61,015 nucleotides of DNA from Alphaproteobacteria bacterium (GTDB taxonomy: Bacteria; Pseudomonadota; Alphaproteobacteria; SHVZ01), in the NCBI GenBank assembly GCA_016869285.1, contig VGEN01000006.1, forward strand, positions 1-61,015. The letters are read 5' to 3'. The notes under the pieces were generated by a model that was not told the origin of the DNA, did not search any database, and saw nothing but the letters and a program-made list of their open reading frames with translations. Numbering within the stretch: position 1 is the stretch's first letter; each line of letters begins with the position of its first letter. Shown here one piece after another: positions 44,569 through 53,512 of the stretch. A program made the position numbers and the translations under genes.

Positions 44569-45837
44569 CTAATTCGTCCGCGTCGGCACCTGGAAGACCT
44601 GGCCGGGATAGATCAGGTCGGGGTCGCGGATCTGGTCCGCATTGGCGGTGTAGATCAAGGTGTAGAGGACGCCGCCGCCATAGGCGCGGCGCGCGATCCG
44701 CCAGAGGCTGTTCCCCGGCTGCACCACGACCGAGCCGCCGGCCAGGATCTCGGGCGTGACCACGGCGCGCTGGAACGGCAGCTCGACGCGTGCGACTACC
44801 CTGCCGCCCTGCCCCAGAAGATCGGCGCGCAGCGTGTAGTTTCCGGCCGCAACTTCGTCTTCAGGGCTCAGCCGCCAATCGCCGGCTGCGCTCTTGGACT
44901 CGCCGATCAGGCGGTTGTCGAGATAGACGCGTATGTCGCCTTCGGGCTGGACCTTGCCCGAGAAGATAACGCGGCCGGTCTTGTCGTAGTCGATCACGTC
45001 GACGGTGATCTGGCCTTGCGGTTGCACCGGCGCCGGCGTCGATCGCTGCGTCGGGGGGGCTTGCATCACGCTGGAAGGGCCGCTTGTGCCGGCGCTCGGC
45101 ACCGAGAGGGCGAGGCTCTGGCTCGGTTGTGCCGTGGGCCGCCCGGCAAGGTCCTTCTGCCGCTCCGGCACGACCAGAACGACGTCGCGCTCGGAGGCGA
45201 CCGACGGACCATTGCCGACCTTGGCATCCAGCGTCAGCGTGCGGCCGCCAGGGGCAAGCGGCGATGTCGGCAGCAGCACCCATTCTCCGCGACCATCGGC
45301 GGTCACAGTGCCAAGTTCCTTGTCGCCGTCCTTGACCGTGACGTTGGCGCCTGGCGCGGCGCGACCGGCAATCACCGCACTGCCGTCGGGCGCGACGCGG
45401 ACGACGTCGAACGCCGGCGGGGTTGGCCGCGGTGCCGGCGCTGGTGCGGGAGGTGTGGCGGCGACGGCTGGCGGCGGCGTGGTCGGCGCAGCCAGGGCGG
45501 GCTGCGGTGGTGCGGGAGCCGGAGCCGTCGGCGTCGCCGGGGTCACGACCGGGGGAGATGGAACGGCCGGCGGAGGGGGCGGGGCAGTGGGCGGTGCCGG
45601 CCGCGCGCTCGCCGCTTGCGGCGTCGTCGTCGGTGCGGCGGGCGCCGGCTGGGCGGCTGTCTGCGGAGCGGGTGCACCGGCGGGCGGATTCAGAGGTGCG
45701 GCCGGAGCCGTCGCCGTCCGCGCAGCCGATGGCGGCGATGACGCTTCGCCGCCCAGGCCGAGCCAATAAAGGCCGCCAGCGACGACCGCGGCGAGCACGA
45801 GGACGGTGCCCACAGCCACGACCAACAGACGCCGCAT
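44569..45837 (-). CDS. LysM peptidoglycan-binding protein with long Pro/Ala linker
   Basis: 422 aa. Signal/anchor helix (LLVVAVGTVLVLAAVVAGGLYWLGL), then about 110 residues of Pro/Ala/Thr linker, a bacterial Ig-like region (VKDGDKELGTVTADGRGEW), a second beta domain and a C-terminal LysM motif (VVQPGNSLWRIARRAYGGG...YPGQVFQVP). Probably a cell-wall protein anchored in the inner membrane. The start is ATG 45837 (GGAG eight bases upstream); an in-frame GTG at 45849 is less likely. Confidence 0.88.
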   Translation of the reverse strand: MRRLLVVAVGTVLVLAAVVAGGLYWLGLGGEASSPPSAARTATAPAAPLNPPAGAPAPQTAAQPAPAAPTTTPQAASARPAPPTAPPPPPAVPSPPVVTPATPTAPAPAPPQPALAAPTTPPPAVAATPPAPAPAPRPTPPAFDVVRVAPDGSAVIAGRAAPGANVTVKDGDKELGTVTADGRGEWVLLPTSPLAPGGRTLTLDAKVGNGPSVASERDVVLVVPERQKDLAGRPTAQPSQSLALSVPSAGTSGPSSVMQAPPTQRSTPAPVQPQGQITVDVIDYDKTGRVIFSGKVQPEGDIRVYLDNRLIGESKSAAGDWRLSPEDEVAAGNYTLRADLLGQGGRVVARVELPFQRAVVTPEILAGGSVVVQPGNSLWRIARRAYGGGVLYTLIYTANADQIRDPDLIYPGQVFQVPTRTN

Positions 45838-45993
45838 AGACGTCTCCACCCTGGTCGATCAAAGTCTTGTGAAGTCTAGCCCGGAGCGCCTGCGTTGCCT
45901 AGGACAGGACGCTCGGGGCATGATCCGGGCGTCATGGCTCGCGCGGGGGCACGGACCATGGCGGCCGACATACAACTCCACCGGAGGAAGACA

Positions 45994-46464
45994 ATGAAGA
46001 TTCGGACGCTAACCCTGGCCCTGGTTGCCGCCGCCGGGCTCGGGATCGTGCCCCTGGCGCTCGCCCAGTCGCCCGTAAAGGTACATGAAGACCGCGTTGC
46101 CAAAATGAAAGAGATTGGCGGCGCCATGGGGCGGATCAATCAGAACCAGAAGGAAGTCTCCGCTCATCCGCAGATCGTCGCCGCGGCAACCCTGATCAAC
46201 AACCACGCCAAGGCGATACCCGGCTGGTTCCCGGCGGGCACCGACTTGGTAGCCGTGCCGAATGGCGGCAAGAACCACTCGAAGGTGGAGATCTGGCAGG
46301 CCAAGGCCGAGTTCGATGCGGCCGCGAAGAATCTCGAAGCCGTCAGCGCCGACATGATCCGGATCGCCGGCGGCACCGACAACAACGCGGTGCAGGAGCA
46401 ATTCAAGAAGATGGGCCCGGCCTGCGGCGCCTGCCACTCGAAGTTCCGCTCGCCGTTGCAGTGA
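45994..46464 (+). CDS. Cytochrome c'
   Basis: 156 aa. Signal peptide (MKIRTLTLALVAAAGLGIVPLALAQ, cleavage near ALA-QS) and a four-helix bundle, ending in the single haem motif C144-GA-C147-H148 near the C-terminus, which is the cytochrome c' arrangement. Periplasmic, often binds NO or CO. Strong ribosome site GGAGGAA before ATG 45994. A terminator-like hairpin follows. Confidence 0.92.
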   Translation: MKIRTLTLALVAAAGLGIVPLALAQSPVKVHEDRVAKMKEIGGAMGRINQNQKEVSAHPQIVAAATLINNHAKAIPGWFPAGTDLVAVPNGGKNHSKVEIWQAKAEFDAAAKNLEAVSADMIRIAGGTDNNAVQEQFKKMGPACGACHSKFRSPLQ

Positions 46465-46509
46465 CCTGATCGCCCCGGGGCTGCGCGCAGCCCTCGGTCG
46501 CAGTTGCCA

Positions 46510-46555
46510 TGCGCCCCCGCTTTCGACGATGGTCGAGGGCGGGGGCGCAGTCTTT
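46510..46555 (+). terminator. Terminator after the cytochrome c' gene
   Basis: Arms 46510-46527 and 46532-46549 pair over 18 bp with two G-U, loop GATG, followed by GTCTTT. It precedes the AGGAGG of the next gene, so transcription may be partly ended or attenuated before the diheme cytochrome. Confidence 0.75.
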
Positions 46556-46568
46556 AGGAGGGGTGGCC

Positions 46569-47447
46569 ATGCCGAGTCGTAAGCCGATGCTTGCCATGAT
46601 CCTGGTAGGCGTCGCGATCGCCGGCGGAGGTGCTGCAGCCCAGGACCTCGCCAAGAAGGGCGAGTACCTCTTCCATGCTGCCGGTTGCGCCGGCTGCCAC
46701 ACCGATGTCGCGACCAAGGGTCCACTGCTCGCCGGCGGCCGGGCGCTGAAGACGCCGTTCGGCACCTTCTACAGCCCGAACATCACGTCCGACCGCACGC
46801 ACGGCATCGGCACCTGGACGGACGCAGATTTCGTCAAGGCTATGAAAGGCGGCATCGACAAGGGCGGCCGCCATCTTTTCCCGGCCTTTCCCTTTCCCTC
46901 CTATGCCGGGATGGCCGACGACGACGCCAAGGCGATCAAGGCCTACATCTTCACCCTGCCGGCGGTCGCCAAGCCGAACCGGACGCATGACGTCTCGCCG
47001 CCCTTCGGTTGGCGCATCGCCGCTTGGGGCTGGCAGCTTCTGTTCTTCGGTGGGCCTGCCTTCCCGCCGGCGCCGGTCGGCGCGTCCGACGAGGTGAAAC
47101 GCGGTCACTACCTCGCCAACGCGCTTGGCCATTGCGGGGAGTGCCATACGCCGCGGAACTGGTTCGGCGCTCTCGATCCCTCGAAGCATCTCGGCGGCAA
47201 CCCGACCGGGCCGGGCGGGCGCATCCCCAACATCACGCCGGACAAGACCGGCATCGCCGACGCCTCCGCGGACGATCTGATCACACTGCTCGACAGCGGC
47301 ATGAAGCCGGATGGCGACGTCGTCGGCGGCGAGATGTACGAGGTGATCCAGGAGACGACGAGCAAGCTGACGCCGGAAGACCGGAAGGCGCTCGCGGCCT
47401 ACCTCAAGGCGATTCCGCCGGTCCACATGGAACCGCGGAAGAAGTAG
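46569..47447 (+). CDS. Diheme cytochrome c
   Basis: 292 aa. Signal peptide ending near AAA-QD (residue 25). Two haem motifs, C40-AG-C43-H44 and C189-GE-C192-H193, each with a later Met candidate (Met115 and Met near the end). Periplasmic electron carrier, resembling the cytochrome subunit of gluconate/aldehyde dehydrogenase or sulfite dehydrogenase-type enzymes. The partner dehydrogenase is not adjacent. ATG 46569 follows AGGAGG. Confidence 0.9.
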   Translation: MPSRKPMLAMILVGVAIAGGGAAAQDLAKKGEYLFHAAGCAGCHTDVATKGPLLAGGRALKTPFGTFYSPNITSDRTHGIGTWTDADFVKAMKGGIDKGGRHLFPAFPFPSYAGMADDDAKAIKAYIFTLPAVAKPNRTHDVSPPFGWRIAAWGWQLLFFGGPAFPPAPVGASDEVKRGHYLANALGHCGECHTPRNWFGALDPSKHLGGNPTGPGGRIPNITPDKTGIADASADDLITLLDSGMKPDGDVVGGEMYEVIQETTSKLTPEDRKALAAYLKAIPPVHMEPRKK

Positions 47448-47463
47448 AGGTCTCGACTTGCCG

Positions 47464-48048
47464 ATGGCGAAGATCCGCTCGCTCTGCGTCTATTGCGGCG
47501 CCTCTGCACGGGTCGCTCAGGTCCACCGCGATGCCGCCACCAAGCTCGGCCGCCTGCTGGCCGAGGCGAAGATCCGCCTCGTCTTCGGCGGCGGTCGCGT
47601 CGGCCTGATGGGTATTCTGGCCGATGCCGCGCTTCAGGCAGGCGGCGAGGTCGTCGGCATCATCCCCGATCACCTGATGCGGCTCGAGGTCGGGCATGGC
47701 GGCGCGACGGAGCTGATCCAGGTGCGCACCATGCATGAGCGAAAGCAGAAGATGGCCGATCTTTCTGACGGCTTCGCCGTGCTGCCGGGCGGGCTCGGGA
47801 CGCTGGACGAGACCTTCAAGATCGTCACCTGGAAGCAGCTACGCCTTCACGACAAGCCGATCGTGCTGGTCGACGTCGACGGGTACTGGAAGCCGCTCTC
47901 CGGCCTGATCGAGCACATGATCAAGGAGGGCTTCGTGCAGCCGGCGCATCGTCGCCTGCTCGGAGTCGTCTCAAGAGTCGAGGAGGTGATCCCGACGCTG
48001 GAGGCGATGCCGGCGCCGGCCTTCAGCCCGGATGTGAAGTGGGCGTGA
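47464..48048 (+). CDS. LOG-family protein (cytokinin riboside 5'-monophosphate phosphoribohydrolase-like)
   Basis: 194 aa from ATG 47464. Rossmann-like fold. N-terminal SLCVYCGASARV and VFGGGRVGLMG, and the family motif PGGLGTLDETF. Known members remove ribose phosphate from nucleotides such as AMP or cytokinin nucleotides. TTG 47458 is the alternative start and has AGAGG at better spacing. Confidence 0.9.
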   Translation: MAKIRSLCVYCGASARVAQVHRDAATKLGRLLAEAKIRLVFGGGRVGLMGILADAALQAGGEVVGIIPDHLMRLEVGHGGATELIQVRTMHERKQKMADLSDGFAVLPGGLGTLDETFKIVTWKQLRLHDKPIVLVDVDGYWKPLSGLIEHMIKEGFVQPAHRRLLGVVSRVEEVIPTLEAMPAPAFSPDVKWA

Positions 48049-48052
48049 CGCA

Positions 48053-48985
48053 TCAGCCGACGGCGACGCCGGCGCCCGTCGCCTCGGCCAGAAGGAAGTC
48101 GCGGAGCGCCATCGTCTCGGCGTCGTTCGCCGCGGCCTCGGGCCAGCGCACGACATAGGCCCGGCTTGCGCCGATCGAGAGATCGCCGAGCGGGCGAACC
48201 AGCCGGCCATCGGCAAGTTCGCGATCGACGAGCGGCGACCGACCGAAAGCTACCCCGTGGCCATCGATCGCGGCCTGGATGCTCATGGCGAAGTGGCTGA
48301 CCCGGAAGAGCCTCGGCGGAGAGGCATCGACGCCGAGCCGCTTCAACCACACGGCCCAGTCGATGTCGGGCGAGGTCAGCTGGTCCTCCTGGATGAGGAC
48401 ATGCGCGGCAAGATGGTACGGCTCCGACAGTGGTCGCTCATTGGTCGGAAGCGATGGGCTGCATACGGGGAAGACGGCATCGCGCATCAACAGCGCCTCG
48501 TTCCTCTGCAGGCCGAAGCGATCGAGGTGCCGCTTGAGGATCGCCAGGTCGAGCTGATCGCGGGCGAAAGACGGCTCGCCGGTATCGAAGGAAACGACAT
48601 GCGGCTCCAGATGCGGGAAGCGCTCGGCGAAGACCGGCATGCGCGGCAGCAGCCAGAACGAGGCGACCGGCGTCGGGGCGCAAACGGTGAGGATGCGTCG
48701 GGAAGATCGCGTCTTCACCTGGTCGGTCGCTTCGACCAGCCTGAGGAACCCGGCCTCAACGCCCTTGAGCAGCAGCCTTCCGTCCTGGGTCAGCGTCATC
48801 CCGGGATTGAGGCGCACGAACAGTTTCGCGCCCAGGCTCTCCTCGAGCGTGCGGATCTGATGGCTGACCGCGCTCGGCGTGATGCCGAGTTCCTCCGCCG
48901 CGGCGGAGAAGCTCGCATGGCGGGCGGCGGCCTCGAAGGATCTGAGCGCGGCGAGCGATGGAAGCCGCGTGTAGCGTCCGGGCAT
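48053..48985 (-). CDS. LysR-family transcriptional regulator (GcvA-like)
   Basis: 310 aa. N-terminal winged HTH (SLAALRSFEAAARHASFSAA, then ELGITPSAVSHQIRTLEE), followed by a substrate-binding domain with PVASFWLLPRMPVFAERFP, as in GcvA/AmpR-type members. Start ATG 48985; the longer frame begins at a TTG. Its convergent neighbour is the LOG gene. It is divergent from the small AT-rich ORF at 49067, the natural candidate target. Confidence 0.92.
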   Translation of the reverse strand: MPGRYTRLPSLAALRSFEAAARHASFSAAAEELGITPSAVSHQIRTLEESLGAKLFVRLNPGMTLTQDGRLLLKGVEAGFLRLVEATDQVKTRSSRRILTVCAPTPVASFWLLPRMPVFAERFPHLEPHVVSFDTGEPSFARDQLDLAILKRHLDRFGLQRNEALLMRDAVFPVCSPSLPTNERPLSEPYHLAAHVLIQEDQLTSPDIDWAVWLKRLGVDASPPRLFRVSHFAMSIQAAIDGHGVAFGRSPLVDRELADGRLVRPLGDLSIGASRAYVVRWPEAAANDAETMALRDFLLAEATGAGVAVG

Positions 48986-49009
48986 GGGCAGCTCATGAAT
49001 CCAATTCAA

Positions 49010-49410
49010 AGAGCCGACAAGATTTCATCGTTTGCCCAAGGTATCGCCCTCTCTTACAGTATATACATGAGCGCGATAGTCGAAATCAAGAGGCTATTTG
49101 TTGAGATATGGGCCAGATCAAGAAATAATAAGAGTAATCGTGAAGTTTTTGTTGGTTTTTTCCTCCGATCTAGATCAGGGCCGGCAGAAGGCGAAAAGTA
49201 TTCGCCCGCGTCCGATGCCTTGAATCTCGGCGCCCGGCTCCGGCGCGACATGGGTGTTCGGGAGGTCATCGAACCAGGGGACCGGATGGCGCTTTTGCGC
49301 GCGCGGTGTCGTCCGCCGATCTGATATCGCGGACAGGCGCCCATGCTTGCCTTCCAAGGCGCCGCTGATATGGTGCAGCCCTTCTGAAAACTGTTCCCGG
49401 CGCGGAGCCC
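49010..49410. other. 400-base AT-richer region between LysR and icd
   Basis: From about 49010 to 49200 the sequence is visibly AT-rich (TAATAA, TTTTTG, ATATAC) in a GC-rich genome. It holds one candidate small ORF (49067-49324). From 49325 to 49410 no gene is seen; it ends at the icd start. No clear tRNA, repeat or insertion end was found. Confidence 0.5.
49067..49324 (+). CDS. Candidate small DUF1127-like ORF (85 aa) divergent from the LysR gene
   Basis: An ATG at 49067 opens 85 codons. The first part (IVEIKRLFVEIWARSRNNK) is basic and AT-rich, and the end has LNLGARLRRDMGVREVIEP. The RLRRDMGV element resembles the core of small DUF1127 proteins (L-R-D-I-G-L). An upstream in-frame ATG at 48995 would give 109 aa but overlaps the LysR start region. 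No strong ribosome site is seen. DUF1127 genes beside LysR genes are known in alphaproteobacteria, but the match here is short. Confidence 0.4.
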   Translation: MSAIVEIKRLFVEIWARSRNNKSNREVFVGFFLRSRSGPAEGEKYSPASDALNLGARLRRDMGVREVIEPGDRMALLRARCRPPI

Positions 49411-50622
49411 ATGGCCAAGATCAAGGTCAAGAACCCCGTCGTCGAGCTCGACGGCGACGAGATGACGCGGATCATCTGGAAGTTCATCAAGGACAAGCTG
49501 ATCCTGCCCTATCTCGACGTGGATCTTAAGTACTACGACCTCGGTGTCGAGTACCGGGACAAGACCGAGGATCAGGTCACGGTCGACGCTGCAAAGGCGA
49601 TCCAGAAATACGGCGTCGGCGTGAAGTGCGCGACCATCACGCCGGACGAGGGGCGGGTCAAGGAGTTCAATCTCAAGAAGATGTGGAAGTCCCCGAACGG
49701 GACCATCCGCAATATCATCGGCGGCACCATCTTCCGTCAGCCGATCGTCTGCAAGAACGTGCCGCGCCTGGTGCCGGGATGGACGCAGCCGATCGTCATC
49801 GGCCGCCACGCCTTCGGCGATCAGTATCGCGCCACCGACTTCGTCGTGCCGGGCCCGGGCAAGCTGACCATGACCTTCACGCCGACGGGCGGCCAGCCCG
49901 TCGAATACCAAGTCTTCGACTTTCCCTCGGGCGGCGTCGCGCTCGGCATGTACAACCTCGACGACCAGATCATCGGCTTTGCACGCGCCTGCTTCAACTA
50001 TGGGCTGACGCTGGGCTGGCCGGTCTATCTCTCGACCAAGAACACGATCCTCAAGGCCTATGACGGGCGCTTCATGATCCTGTTCCAGAAGATCTTCGAC
50101 GAGGAGTTCGCCGCCAAGTTCAAGGCGAAGAAGATCGTCTACGAGCACCGGCTCATCGACGACATGGTGGCCTCGGCGCTCAAATGGTCGGGCGGGTTCG
50201 TCTGGGCCTGCAAGAACTACGACGGCGATGTGCAGTCGGATACGGTGGCGCAGGGCTTCGGTTCGCTCGGCCTCATGACGTCGGTGCTGCTGACCCCGGA
50301 CGGCAAGACCGTCGAGGCCGAAGCCGCGCACGGCACCGTGACGCGCCACTACCGCGATCACCAGGCGGGCAAGCCGACCTCGACCAACCCGATCGCGTCG
50401 ATCTATGCCTGGACCCGCGGCCTCTACTACCGCGGCGATTTCGACGGCACGCCGGAGGTGAAGCGCTTTGCCGAGGCGCTGGAGCGCGTCTGCGTCGAAA
50501 CCGTCGAGAGCGGATCGATGACCAAGGACTTGGCGATCCTGATCGGGCCGAACCAACCCTGGCTCAACACCCAGCAGTTCCTCGACAAGATCGATGCGAA
50601 CCTGAAGAAGGCGCTGGCCTGA
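49411..50622 (+). CDS. icd: NADP-dependent isocitrate dehydrogenase
   Basis: 403 aa, matching the dimeric eukaryote-like IDH subgroup common in alphaproteobacteria. Starts [20 protein letters not shown]. Substrate motif [19 protein letters not shown] (SxNGxxR) and [12 protein letters not shown] with the NADP-binding residues are intact. TCA cycle oxidation of isocitrate to 2-oxoglutarate. A terminator hairpin lies 31 bases after the stop. Confidence 0.97.
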   Translation: MAKIKVKNPVVELDGDEMTRIIWKFIKDKLILPYLDVDLKYYDLGVEYRDKTEDQVTVDAAKAIQKYGVGVKCATITPDEGRVKEFNLKKMWKSPNGTIRNIIGGTIFRQPIVCKNVPRLVPGWTQPIVIGRHAFGDQYRATDFVVPGPGKLTMTFTPTGGQPVEYQVFDFPSGGVALGMYNLDDQIIGFARACFNYGLTLGWPVYLSTKNTILKAYDGRFMILFQKIFDEEFAAKFKAKKIVYEHRLIDDMVASALKWSGGFVWACKNYDGDVQSDTVAQGFGSLGLMTSVLLTPDGKTVEAEAAHGTVTRHYRDHQAGKPTSTNPIASIYAWTRGLYYRGDFDGTPEVKRFAEALERVCVETVESGSMTKDLAILIGPNQPWLNTQQFLDKIDANLKKALA

Positions 50623-50652
50623 GCCCAACGCCTCGGGACGAGGAGTCCAAGG

Positions 50653-50681
50653 CCCTCCCGCATTGCGGGAGGGTCTCTTGC
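50653..50681 (+). terminator. Terminator between icd and the convergent transglycosylase gene
   Basis: CCCTCCCGC (50653-50661), loop ATT, GCGGGAGGG (50665-50673), followed by TCTCTTGC. A perfect 9-bp stem with a weak T-rich tail. It lies just beyond the stop of the minus-strand gene too and may serve both. Confidence 0.75.
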
Positions 50682-51689
50682 TTATTGGAGGGCCACGCCC
50701 TTCGGCATGTCGAGCGCCTGCGTCGTCGGCGCCATCATGTATTGCTGAATGCCCATGCCGCGGCGGCCGGTGCTGATAGAGCCGGCGTTGGACGAGACGG
50801 AGACCTTGGGCGTGCCGACCGACCGGGCATCGCGGTTGATCCAGGCCGGCGAGGTGAAGCCGGACGCCGCTTGGCCGAAACCCATCGGCATCTGCCGGCC
50901 AGCATCGGCGGCGGCTGCGGCGAGCTGGGTTGACTCCGGCTTCCGCTGCACATCGGCCCAGAGCTTCAGGACCTTGGCGCGGTAGCGCTGGTTATGCTCC
51001 GGCGTGGCGGAATGGTAGTAGCCCACCGCCTCTGTCCAGGTCTTCCGCTCGTTCTTGAGGTCGAACAGGTGGCTGGCGGCATAGGCGACGTTCTTCTCCG
51101 GCTCGAAAGCCTCCTCGAGCGAAGAGAAGGCGCCCGGATGCCACATCAGGTTCACCTGCATGCAGCCGACGTCCATCGATTTGACGCCCTTGGCCCGTAG
51201 CTTGTGCACGAAGGCAATCGCTGCCTGCTTGGAGGGGAAGAAATGGCCTACCCCCGCGGCGTTGATGGTCCAGGGCCAGGCGACGGTGCGGCTGGAGGAT
51301 TCGTCCCAGCGTCCGGACTCGGCGAGCGCGATGGACCGCAGCAGATGGGCCGGGATGCCCTTGTCGCGTTCGGCGGCATAGATCGGCCCGAGGCAGAGGT
51401 CGTAGCCGACATCGAGGCTCTTCGAACCCGGTTGATGCGCGCCAAGGGCTTGATTTATCGGCGGCTTTACAAAGGGTTGCGCCAGGCCGGCAGAGGGGAG
51501 CTGCGAGGGGCCGACGCCCGGGGTGACGGCCGCCGGGAGGGCTGATACGGCATTCGAGGGAGGGTTCTGCATCCCCTGGAGCGCATTGCTCCACCACGCC
51601 TTGCTGTTGAGAGAACCGGCCGCGGCGGGGGACGCCGCGGCCAAGGTAGCCCCCAGGAGGAGGGCGGGGAGGAGGAATACACGAACCAT
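50682..51689 (-). CDS. Lytic transglycosylase-like protein (SLT domain)
   Basis: 335 aa. Signal peptide (cleavage near AAA-GS, about residue 24) and a Pro-rich linker, then a lysozyme-like domain with the probable catalytic Glu in LLRSIALAESGRWDES and motifs SMDVGCMQVNLMWHPGAF and AVGYYHSATPEHN. It would cut peptidoglycan glycan chains. RBS GGAGGAAGG before ATG 51689 supports the start. The C-terminal 80 residues look disordered. Confidence 0.9.
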   Translation of the reverse strand: MVRVFLLPALLLGATLAAASPAAAGSLNSKAWWSNALQGMQNPPSNAVSALPAAVTPGVGPSQLPSAGLAQPFVKPPINQALGAHQPGSKSLDVGYDLCLGPIYAAERDKGIPAHLLRSIALAESGRWDESSSRTVAWPWTINAAGVGHFFPSKQAAIAFVHKLRAKGVKSMDVGCMQVNLMWHPGAFSSLEEAFEPEKNVAYAASHLFDLKNERKTWTEAVGYYHSATPEHNQRYRAKVLKLWADVQRKPESTQLAAAAADAGRQMPMGFGQAASGFTSPAWINRDARSVGTPKVSVSSNAGSISTGRRGMGIQQYMMAPTTQALDMPKGVALQ

Positions 51690-51816
51690 CGTGCCTTCCT
51701 CCAAAGCAATGCCGGTGCCAACTACGACGCGGGCCTGCCGGCGCCCCCCCGGCCCCTTGTCTTGCCTCGTTCAGGGCGAGGTCGGATACTTCGCCTCCCC
51801 AAGGGAGGCCCCTCAA

Positions 51817-53448
51817 ATGACAATCGCACGTACCGCACGCGCGGCGGCGTTCATGTCCTGCGTTTCGGCCGCGGCGCTGACCTCGGCCGCCGAGGCGCAG
51901 CAGACCCCGCGCGACACCTTCGTCATGGCGATGGCGATCGATGCCGTCAACACGCTCGATCCCGGCCGCATCGGCGATGCCGTCGGCGACGAGATCATCA
52001 ACAATGTCTGCGACCCGATCGTGGCCCTGGACACCTCGACCGACGCCAAGGTCGTGCCCGGCCTCGCCGAAAGCTGGACGGTCTCCGAAGACGGCATGAC
52101 CATCACCTTCAGGCTGCGCGACGTGAAGCACCCGTCGGGCAACCAGGTGACGGCGTCGGACGCGGTGTGGACCTTCAACCGGACGCTGGCGATCAACACG
52201 ATCAACGCCGGCACGCTGCGCGAATACGGTCTCGGCCAGGACCGCGCGGCCGAGGCCTTCACCGCGCCGGACGAGCGCACGCTGGTGGTCAAGCTCAACA
52301 AGCCCTATCCGACCAACTTCATCCTCGCCAACATCTTCGCCACCCGTGCCGCCTTCATCCTCGACAAGAAGGAGATGGCGAAGCACTACAAGGTGGCGGA
52401 AGACCCCTTCATGAAAGGCGACGATAAGTCGCCGGGCTGGCTCAATACGAATTCGGCCTGTGTCGGCCCCTACAGGCTGCGCTCCTGGACCTTCAACGAT
52501 TCGATCGTTTACGAGCGCAACGACAATTACTGGCGCGGCAACCCGCATATGCGGCGGGTCATCATCAAGCAGCTCAACGAGCCCGGCGCTCAGTTCCTGC
52601 AGCTCAAGGCCGGTGACATCGACGCGGCACGCAACCTCAATCCCGAAGGTCTCGAGGGCGTGCTCGCCGACAGAAACCTGAAGCTGCAATCGGCGGTCCG
52701 CCAGACCATGCAGTACATGACATTCAACACGCTTGAAAAGGCCTTCGCCGAGCCGAAGGTGCGCCTCGCCTTCCGTTACCTTGTCGATTACGACGCGCTG
52801 CAGAAGACCGTGATGCGCCACGAGGGTATCGCGCGCGCGAGCCTGGTGCCGCTCGAAGCCTTCGGCGCGCTCGACGAGAAGGAGGGTCAGCCCTTCAAGC
52901 TCGACCTCGCCAAGGCCAAGCAGCTGATCACCGAAGCAGGCTTCCCGAACGGTTTCGAGAAGGAGTTCCTGTTCACGCCGAACTTCCCCAACCCCGAGGT
53001 CGGTCAGCACATCCAGGCGAACGCGGCCAAGATCGGCATCAAGCTGAACCTCCAGACCATGGCGGGTGCGCAGCTCTTCCCGAAGATGCGCCAGCGCGGT
53101 TTTGAGATGGCGATGCTGAACTGGAACGTGGTGCCGGCCGACGGGCATGCCTTCGTCTCGCGCCTGGCGATGAACCCGGACAACAGCCCGAACCTGCCGC
53201 CGAGCAACATGGCGAGCTGGTGGTCCGCCTATTTCGACCCGAAGGTCAACGAGATGGGCGAGAAGGCGCTGTTCGAGCGGAATGAGGCCAGGCGGATCGC
53301 GCTCTATCACGAGATCCAGAAGCACCAGATGGAGAACGGCCCGCACGCCTTTATGTTCCAGATCAAGCGCAATGTCGGCATGCGCGCCTCGATCAAGGAA
53401 TTTAAGTTCACCGGCAACCGCGCCTACTACCGGACAGTAGAGAAGTAG
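51817..53448 (+). CDS. Peptide/nickel-type (family 5) ABC solute-binding protein (second)
   Basis: 543 aa. Signal peptide with cleavage near AEA-QQ (residue 27). Family 5 features: TFVMAMAIDAVNTLDP, GLAESWTVSEDGMTITFRLR and FNRTLAI regions. ATG 51817 is chosen, with AAGGGAGG at 51801-51808. No permease genes follow; instead a terminator and an S9 peptidase gene come next, suggesting peptide uptake linked to intracellular peptide breakdown. Confidence 0.9.
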   Translation: MTIARTARAAAFMSCVSAAALTSAAEAQQTPRDTFVMAMAIDAVNTLDPGRIGDAVGDEIINNVCDPIVALDTSTDAKVVPGLAESWTVSEDGMTITFRLRDVKHPSGNQVTASDAVWTFNRTLAINTINAGTLREYGLGQDRAAEAFTAPDERTLVVKLNKPYPTNFILANIFATRAAFILDKKEMAKHYKVAEDPFMKGDDKSPGWLNTNSACVGPYRLRSWTFNDSIVYERNDNYWRGNPHMRRVIIKQLNEPGAQFLQLKAGDIDAARNLNPEGLEGVLADRNLKLQSAVRQTMQYMTFNTLEKAFAEPKVRLAFRYLVDYDALQKTVMRHEGIARASLVPLEAFGALDEKEGQPFKLDLAKAKQLITEAGFPNGFEKEFLFTPNFPNPEVGQHIQANAAKIGIKLNLQTMAGAQLFPKMRQRGFEMAMLNWNVVPADGHAFVSRLAMNPDNSPNLPPSNMASWWSAYFDPKVNEMGEKALFERNEARRIALYHEIQKHQMENGPHAFMFQIKRNVGMRASIKEFKFTGNRAYYRTVEK

Positions 53449-53458
53449 GCCCGCCCTC

Positions 53459-53492
53459 GGCGTCCCCGGCCTCGCGCCGGGGGCGCCTTTGT
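53459..53492 (+). terminator. Terminator between the binding protein and the S9 peptidase
   Basis: GGCGTCCCCGGC (53459-53470), loop CTCGC, GCCGGGGGCGCC (53476-53487), then TTTGT. A 12-bp stem with one G-U. It ends nine bases before the peptidase ribosome site AAGGAG (53501-53506). Confidence 0.75.
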
Positions 53493-53512
53493 CATCCTTG
53501 AAGGAGCCATCG

